Position numbers and translations under genes: made by a program
Source: Zoopage sp. CT-All
Taxonomy: Eukaryota; Zoopagomycota; Zoopagomycetes; Zoopagales; Zoopagaceae
Assembly: GCA_004114245.1 (NCBI GenBank)
Contig: QZWS01000024.1
Span: 1-38,873, forward strand
Direction of reading: 5' to 3'
DNA: 38,873 bases
Notes under the pieces: model-generated
Databases searched by the model: none
What the model was told of the DNA's origin: nothing
The model's input: the letters and a program-made list of their open reading frames with translations, nothing else
In this document: one piece after another, positions 33,833-38,873 of the stretch
Numbering within the stretch: the stretch's first letter is position 1
Layout: the number at the start of each line of letters is the position of its first letter

Positions 33833-35603
33833 ATGGACCACGCCGCGGAATCCTGGCTGCTTGAAACCTCCGTCGTCCGCGACCACATCCACCACGCCGC
33901 CGTTCGTGCAAACGAGGCAAGGATATCGTCGGATATGCTGGCGCTAAAGCGGCTGCATGATGCCGCCGTCGTATACTCAGCCGGCGGCGGCGGAGGGGCA
34001 GAAGCCAGCCGTGGATGGCGACGGAGGGGCGTAAACGGCGAGACGCGGTACCCGGCAATGAAAGTGCTGGTGTATGGCGAGAATTTTGAGACGCTGCTGA
34101 CGCGTCGTGGCTGTTGTAGAGGACGTGCGACCAGCGAGGAAGCTGCTTCCAGTGACAACGAGACGGACGCAGATATCACTGGCGCCGAGGAGACACTGAT
34201 TCCTGTCCGAATACATATTGACGCCGAAAATGCGCGAATTCGGGATTCATTTACGGTCAATCTTCGCGGTAATGGCCCACTTCGTACATGTGAGGAGTTC
34301 ACGCTTGTCTGCAGCTGCTCGTCGGCACGCACGAGCTTTGGCCGAGATCCTATGCACCGACATGGATATTGAATTGTCCACAGAACATGCGGTTTTTGTG
34401 GAGAAGGCTATTGAGGCGGCCGTGGCTGAGCACAGCAAGCAGAGGGAACTTGGAAAGGCAATCAGCAGCAATGTCGGTCCATGGGAGGCCATCATTAAGG
34501 TGCGACAGCCATCATCACCGTCGCAATATTTATGCTGCTAATAGATCGATATATACGAGGACGGGATCCGATATCGCGATTATCTGACATTGGAGGTGCC
34601 GTTCGACGATCCAACTGATACAATGCCCGAGTCAATCGCGCACGCCCTGGTTCGCGATCTGCAGCTCCCAGCCGCATTTTCATCTGCAATAGCACATGCG
34701 ATACGCGAGCAGTCGGGACACTTGCTCTCCAGGCTGCTCTCTCTTGTCGATCCCCAGGAAGATGCCCATGCTGTCCTTCAGCCTTTAAAGGAGGAGATGC
34801 AGCAGCTCAAGGAGAAGATTCCACTAGTGGAAGTTATTTCTAATGGCGAAGAGCTTGACCAGAAGGAGGCATTGGCCGAGGCAAAAGAGCGTGAAAGGCG
34901 AGAGAGACTTAGGAAGGATTTGGAGCGAGATGTAAGACGTCGTCGCCGCGGCAAACAGAGCGGGGCAGCAGCGGAAGCAAGCCTTGTGGCCCAGCGACGT
35001 GGTTCCCCGGATGTCGGTACAGTAGTGCAATCGACGCTGGTCGGAACAGCGATGCGAAGGACGCCTATACCAAAAGCCAAGGTAGCAAGAACGAAGGCGC
35101 CTGACATCACGACTAGACCGGGTTTTGTATCTGGAGCGCGATCAACACCCCTAGCTTTTCGTGAACGACTTGCGAGAAGGACGATCCAGCCGATGGAGAG
35201 CCCTGTCCTTACCGTACGGCCACAGCCACAACCACTACTCGTGCCGCAACCGCAACTTGCCCTGCCGCACAAGACTGACCAGCAAATTCTCGAATCCATC
35301 GAATCATTTGCTGCGACGCTTGTCACCCCCGGAGACAGTTTCCACAGCTATCCCGAATGGGCGCAGAATGCCCTCATTGCCCTCATGCAGCGGTACCCGA
35401 ATTCACGCTTCATCCTATGTCGCATCCTCCCGCCTGGTGTCACGATACACGAGGCGCGCGTTGGCGTCATGTGTGCGAGTTGTGCGGATGGAGTGAGGTA
35501 CATGGCGGGTCCAGGACCAACGTTTGTGGCATTTGAGGAGGGACATGTTAAATCCCAGGCGCATTTAACCATCATGTGGATGCAGGCGAAGGGAGCCAGA
35601 TAG
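33833..35603 (+). CDS. SNF5: SNF5/SFH1 family subunit of SWI/SNF-RSC chromatin remodeller
   Basis: Core subunit of ATP-dependent chromatin remodelling complexes, contacting the nucleosome acidic patch (family knowledge). Exons 33833-34268, 34315-34499, 34545-35603 give 559 aa. SNF5 repeat 1: LIPVRIHIDAENARIRDSFTVNL...AEILCTDMDIEL. Repeat 2: IIKIDIYEDGIRYRDYLTLEVPFDD...IAHALVRDLQLPAAFSSAIAHAIREQ. Then comes a charged coiled coil (EELDQKEALAEAKERERRERLRKD), a basic Pro/Gln linker, and the C-terminal module of many fungal members (YPEWAQNALIALMQRYPNSRF...CASCADGVRYMAGPGPTF...HVKSQAHL). The first intron is ambiguous: donor 34269 with acceptor 34314 (TGTCTGCAG) is used here, but donor 34290 (GTGAGG) with acceptor 34335 also keeps frame and changes ten residues. 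The start could lie upstream (33659 or 33710). I cannot separate Snf5 from Sfh1 by sequence alone. Confidence 0.87.
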
Positions 35604-35809
35604 GACCTGCTTTGTGGGTGTATCAGTCTCGTATTGCTAGTGTACCTAGATTGGCATTCTTACATATACAAGGGGAAGCAAGTAGTGTTTTCGCGATATG
35701 TTCTTCTGCGATGGTGACCAGGCTGCCTAACTCGCAGTCACTTTTTTTTCTTCCAAGTGTCTAACGTGCCTTGCAGCTACAATACTCCACACCTCTACAG
35801 CAACCAATC

Positions 35810-36649
35810 ATGCTCTTCCGCTGCTCATCCATCGTGCTTGTCGCCCTCGCTGCCATCTGCATCTCTACCTTGGTCAATGCCAGTGGCCCCGACAATGCCC
35901 GTTCTCATGTACAACGCGGTCAAAATACCCAGCGAGCTATGACAAACTCTGAAATACGGGAAAAATATGTACAGTATTTTGTTAAGAGATATAAAGACTT
36001 TCAGAAGATGGCTAAACACAAAACCTTCGTCGATGATGAGATCAGTAAGGTTTATGAATATGCACAGTACAGAGCCGAGAATTCACCAATCTCTGAGCTT
36101 GAAAAATATCTACGTGAACATAAAGCTCTCCAACGTACACCAACCCCGACAGAGTCCGAAATACGGGAAAAATACGCAATGTATTTTATTGAGGAAAAAA
36201 TGGCCTCTGTGGAGAAAAAAAAACACAGAACTCCCACCGATAATGATATCCGTGATGCTTGTGGCAGAGTAGAGTTCAATATCAAGTATACACCAATCTC
36301 TGATCTTGAAAAATACGTACGTGATCTTGCAGCTTGTCAACGTACACCAACCACGGCAGAGTCCAAAATACGGGAAAAATTCATAAAGTATTATGTCGAG
36401 AGAGAGAAAGACTATGCGGAGCTAGTTGAACACCGAGATTTCACTGATGATGATACCCATAAGGCTCGTAACCAAGCAACGAGCATTGCCAAGCATCTGC
36501 CAATCTCTACGCTTAAAAGCTACGTACGTGATCAGGAAGCTCGTCAAAGAGCACAATCTGGTCAAAATACCCAACCAGGTATTACAGAGGTTGAAATACC
36601 GAAAAGAGTCGAGGGGAATTATCTTAAGGAACTAAATGGTGGCAAGTGA
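35810..36649 (+). CDS. secreted triple-repeat protein, function unknown
   Basis: An intron-free 279-aa protein. MLFRCSSIVLVALAAICISTLVNA is a classical signal peptide with probable cleavage after VNA. After a 20-residue spacer the mature protein is three tandem 69-residue repeats, then a 28-residue tail. Each repeat has the plan xxSxIREKYxxYxVxxxKD...H...DDDI...PIS.LEKYVRD...QRTPT: charged helices with a conserved SEIREKY start and a PIS-x-LEKY second half. There are no cysteines in the mature part. I do not recognise the family. The gene is visibly richer in A and T than the housekeeping genes upstream and is followed by an AT-rich region and a retroelement. This fits a lineage-specific secreted or effector-like protein; that role is inference. 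Confidence 0.8.
   Translation: MLFRCSSIVLVALAAICISTLVNASGPDNARSHVQRGQNTQRAMTNSEIREKYVQYFVKRYKDFQKMAKHKTFVDDEISKVYEYAQYRAENSPISELEKYLREHKALQRTPTPTESEIREKYAMYFIEEKMASVEKKKHRTPTDNDIRDACGRVEFNIKYTPISDLEKYVRDLAACQRTPTTAESKIREKFIKYYVEREKDYAELVEHRDFTDDDTHKARNQATSIAKHLPISTLKSYVRDQEARQRAQSGQNTQPGITEVEIPKRVEGNYLKELNGGK
35942..36562 (+). repeat. three 207-bp tandem coding repeats
   Basis: Units 35942-36148, 36149-36355 and 36356-36562, each exactly 207 bp (69 codons). The most conserved DNA element, AATACGGGAAAAAT, recurs near the start of each unit with 207-bp spacing (first bases 35953, 36160, 36367). Protein identity between units is far from complete, so the duplication is not recent, yet unit length has been kept exactly. 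Confidence 0.88.
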
Positions 36650-37466
36650 TCGAGAAGGATTGTGTTTGAGGAGGACTGATAGCAGCCTGATAGTACCACC
36701 TCATTCTGAGAATGAAGACTTATGTTATCCTGTGAATGGAGTCTGCATTGCTTACTGCTTACAAGCATAACATTCTTTGCACTTATGTCACTAGGTATGA
36801 GGCTAACAACATCTATCTTAATTCCTCTATTATAGTTTTACTCATGCATAGCATTAGGGGTAGTTAGATTAGTACTATAATAGTTGTTAAGTCAAAGTAT
36901 TACTATCCTTGCCATAATAATAATGAATGCAGGGTGCAAAAGAGGGAGTAGGAGCAGTTTGGCAATTCATGGCAGATGGACAAGCATTTGCCAATGATGT
37001 AGACACCCACAAACACTGTTGTCTCCTGCAGCTATATAAACAATTAATACTGAGCTGTACATTGATATTAAAGATGGTGGCATATTTCAATGGATAGAGT
37101 AGTTGCTTGGGTATTTTGATATTCATTAAGGTAAATTTCATATTAGGCAGAAAGACATTGTGGTGTGGGTGGCAGTGAGGTTCTGTGAAATATAATGTAA
37201 TGAAAAAGTGGCTGCTACTTTCTACTGCTGCACCACAGACATGTAATGTGATCTGCATTTTATATACAACAGGGCTGCTTGAACTGGCTTATATTGTGAG
37301 TGTGATTGTGGTGCACATTTAGAAAGTTTGCTTTTTTTGCTCAAGAAAATATAGCCGCATCTCACTGACCAGGGCCCTTCCCCTTCCCTGCGCCCAGGAC
37401 TCAGGTGGGTGCCTGCATGTCCCGGCGTACGGGAATGACATTTTTTTCAGTGAATTCGTGTTAGCA
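36650..37466. other. AT-rich gene-poor stretch before the retroelement gag
   Basis: About 700 bp of AT-rich sequence (to about 37360) followed by a more GC-rich leader. No convincing gene: the longest frame (36887-37258, minus) has no protein-like features. It may contain the 5' LTR of the retroelement or older transposon debris. I could not define LTR ends or a primer-binding site because the 3' LTR is outside the window. CATTCTGAGAATG at about 36701-36713 is a perfect short dyad. Confidence 0.4.
37421..37433 (+). other. short hairpin and pyrimidine-CAG upstream of gag
   Basis: CCCG-GCGTA-CGGG can form a small stem-loop, set within TGT...AATGACA. It is followed by TTTTTTTCAG at 37441-37450, which looks like a 3' splice site 17 bp before the gag ATG. 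It could be a leader structure or the end of a leader intron; no function is shown. Confidence 0.35.
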
Positions 37467-38873
37467 ATGTCGTACGATACACGGTCCAGCCATCAGACAG
37501 CCGACGCGCATCAAGCCTCCACGGCCAACGATGCTGGTCCGTCTCAGTCCGTTCAGCCATACCCCAAAGCCGCCAAGCTAACCGGCGCACTCCTGCACCA
37601 AACGCCAATGCCGCCCATTGATGTAAACCCGCATGCTCCTCCCGCGCTCAAGGACCTGCTGCCCGCGCTCCGGCGCCAACAAGATCAGCTCTCTGACAAG
37701 CTAGACGGTCTCTACCATACTGCCGCCCTCCTTGCTCTCGCCGAGGAGGACGACCTGGAAGGTGCTGCCGCCACTGAGGCCGCTGCGGACCGCAAGCAAC
37801 AGCAGTTGGACCGCGTCCTCCTGCAGCTCGGCCGCCTTGAGCCCACACCTGCTACGTTCGTTGCTGTTGCCGAGGCCGCAGAGCCGGTCCCCGTCGTGCC
37901 GACAAAGCAACTGGTTCCCCGCGACTTGCCGGCCTTCCATGGCACCAACGCCATCCATGCACCCAAGACGTTTGCCAACCGTTTTGAGGTGGTGTTGTCC
38001 GCCAACAATCTCGCTCCCGACGCACACTGGGAACGCTTGCTTCCACTGACGCTGGACGATACTCAGCTCAGCTGGGCCCGCGGGGTCATACTGGGGCATG
38101 AGTTGCCCTGGTTGGTTGCTCGCCAGCGATTCATCGCCCACTATTCGCACCCGCTATGCCGCGCCCAATTGCAAGCCAAGTTATGGACAACAACGTGCCA
38201 GCGCGACGAGTCCGTACATCAGTTTTGCAACTGTTTTGTCAAGATACTGCAAGACTCGGGTACACTGGACTCCGAGACGCTGGCAGAGTTCTTTATTAGT
38301 CGTTTGCCGCCGGACATACAGCAAACAATCCACATTCAACGGGTTACAAGCCCGGTCCCCATTGCACGCACCATCGCCAAAGTCACTGCGCTCGCAATCC
38401 TGCTGGACCGTCGACCGTTGGAGTCCTCAAAGCCTTCGCCCGCTCCCCGCAGTCAGCTGCTGCCTACCACTACCGCAACCGCCTCAACGGGTTGTGCTGT
38501 GCATGGTAGTAAATCCCGTCATACTTCCGCTGACTGCCGCGCACTCCAAGAGGACGTGAAACTGACAGCCGCCGCGCCGTCCATGGACCCGCCTCCGTAC
38601 TTGCTGCTGGCTAGTTCAAGCATCCGCTGCTTCAACTGTCAGGGCCCACACCACATTCGCAGCTGCCCGACGCGCTCGCACACTAATCGCAGCGCGGTAG
38701 TTTGCGAATCCACCTCGGACCCTGGGGCGCCACCGCTTGTGGCCGCCAATACTGCTCCACAGCAGCCCAACATGGCCCCGCATAATTGTCAGCCAACGTC
38801 GGTATCGCCACTACTACATGCTACTCTGGTTCCCATCCAAGTAGAGGACCACCGCATCTACGCCTTTCTGGAT
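37467..38873 (+). CDS. gag (gag-pol start) of a Ty3/gypsy retrotransposon, partial at 3' end
   Basis: An open frame of 469 codons from ATG 37467 to the window edge, without any stop or frameshift. N-terminal about 50 residues are polar. A charged, partly helical segment follows (LLPALRRQQDQLSDKLDGLYH). The capsid-like retrotrans_gag domain at about 150-290 contains PAFHGTN, WARGVILGHELPWLVARQRF, QAKLWTTTCQRDESVHQFC and FFISRLPPDIQQTI. Two nucleic-acid-binding knuckles follow: C343-x2-H-x5-H-x4-C357, and C388-FN-C-x3-H-x4-C400, the short CX2CX3HX4C form common in gypsy gag proteins. The last residues approach a retropepsin active site. The gag packages element RNA into virus-like particles (family knowledge). 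The frame is intact and GC-rich, unlike the AT-rich DNA just upstream, which suggests a fairly young insertion. Confidence 0.9.
   Translation, partial: MSYDTRSSHQTADAHQASTANDAGPSQSVQPYPKAAKLTGALLHQTPMPPIDVNPHAPPALKDLLPALRRQQDQLSDKLDGLYHTAALLALAEEDDLEGAAATEAAADRKQQQLDRVLLQLGRLEPTPATFVAVAEAAEPVPVVPTKQLVPRDLPAFHGTNAIHAPKTFANRFEVVLSANNLAPDAHWERLLPLTLDDTQLSWARGVILGHELPWLVARQRFIAHYSHPLCRAQLQAKLWTTTCQRDESVHQFCNCFVKILQDSGTLDSETLAEFFISRLPPDIQQTIHIQRVTSPVPIARTIAKVTALAILLDRRPLESSKPSPAPRSQLLPTTTATASTGCAVHGSKSRHTSADCRALQEDVKLTAAAPSMDPPPYLLLASSSIRCFNCQGPHHIRSCPTRSHTNRSAVVCESTSDPGAPPLVAANTAPQQPNMAPHNCQPTSVSPLLHATLVPIQVEDHRIYAFLD

Larger units (their letters stand above)
37360..38873 (+). mobile_element. Ty3/gypsy-type LTR retrotransposon, 5' part, cut by the window end
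   Basis: Defined by an intact gag frame that enters what looks like the protease at the last bases of the window (VEDHRIYAFLD, where an aspartic protease would continue with Ser/Thr-Gly). The left boundary is a guess placed at the change from AT-rich to GC-rich sequence; the LTR is not identified. Confidence 0.7.

Noticed and set aside
36887-37258. 123-codon minus-strand frame in the AT-rich region
   Set aside because: No domain, low complexity, no conserved motif and a transposon-adjacent AT-rich context; not supported as a gene.
37701-38150. 149-codon minus-strand frame opposite gag
   Set aside because: Antisense shadow of an intact gag with clear domain signatures on the plus strand.

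Overview
The window is nuclear DNA of a fungus. It carries conserved eukaryotic housekeeping genes interrupted by about thirty very short introns (41 to 55 nt in my models, mean about 46) with GT..AG borders. The intron style, gene density (ten cellular genes in about 36 kb) and a fast-evolving secreted repeat gene beside a Ty3/gypsy retroelement would suit an early-diverging (for example zoosporic/chytrid-like) fungus. The sequence alone does not prove that lineage. I see no rRNA or tRNA gene and no CRISPR array.

Layout. (1) 112-21599: two ribosome-biogenesis genes, tail to tail. RRP5 (+, 9 exons, 1978 aa) and the giant AAA ATPase midasin MDN1/REA1 (-, 9 exons, 4921 aa) have stop codons about 63 bp apart around a 13-bp tandem repeat. 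(2) 22026-25422: a mitochondrial DUF1640/CCDC90-type protein (-), an unrecognised single-pass membrane protein (+) and a fungal membrane-associated protein of unknown function (+). (3) 25487-28799: RFT1 (-, lipid-linked oligosaccharide flipping/N-glycosylation) and a secreted Cys-rich, Pro/Ser/Thr-rich protein (-). (4) 29224-35603: HAT1 (+, histone acetyltransferase B), mitochondrial MutS homologue MSH1 (-, 10 exons) and an SNF5-family chromatin-remodelling subunit (+). (5) 35810-38873: an accessory-looking tail. It holds a secreted protein built from three exact 69-residue repeats, an AT-rich gene-poor stretch, and the 5' part (intact gag) of a Ty3/gypsy LTR retrotransposon that runs off the window edge.

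How the genes relate. RRP5 and MDN1 act at different stages of pre-ribosome maturation. HAT1 and SNF5 both act on chromatin. MSH1 and the DUF1640 protein are mitochondrial. Nothing shows that these are co-regulated beyond shared short intergenic spaces (RRP5/MDN1, HAT1/MSH1 and the 24451 gene/RFT1 are convergent; MSH1/SNF5, the 28799 gene/HAT1 and the DUF1640 gene/23042 gene are divergent).

Most notable observations: the MSH1 P-loop is encoded by a 21-nt microexon; the sixth AAA module of MDN1 has lost its Walker A lysine; and there is an orphan triple-repeat secreted protein next to a retroelement. I did not find convincing evidence of a completely new multi-gene system.
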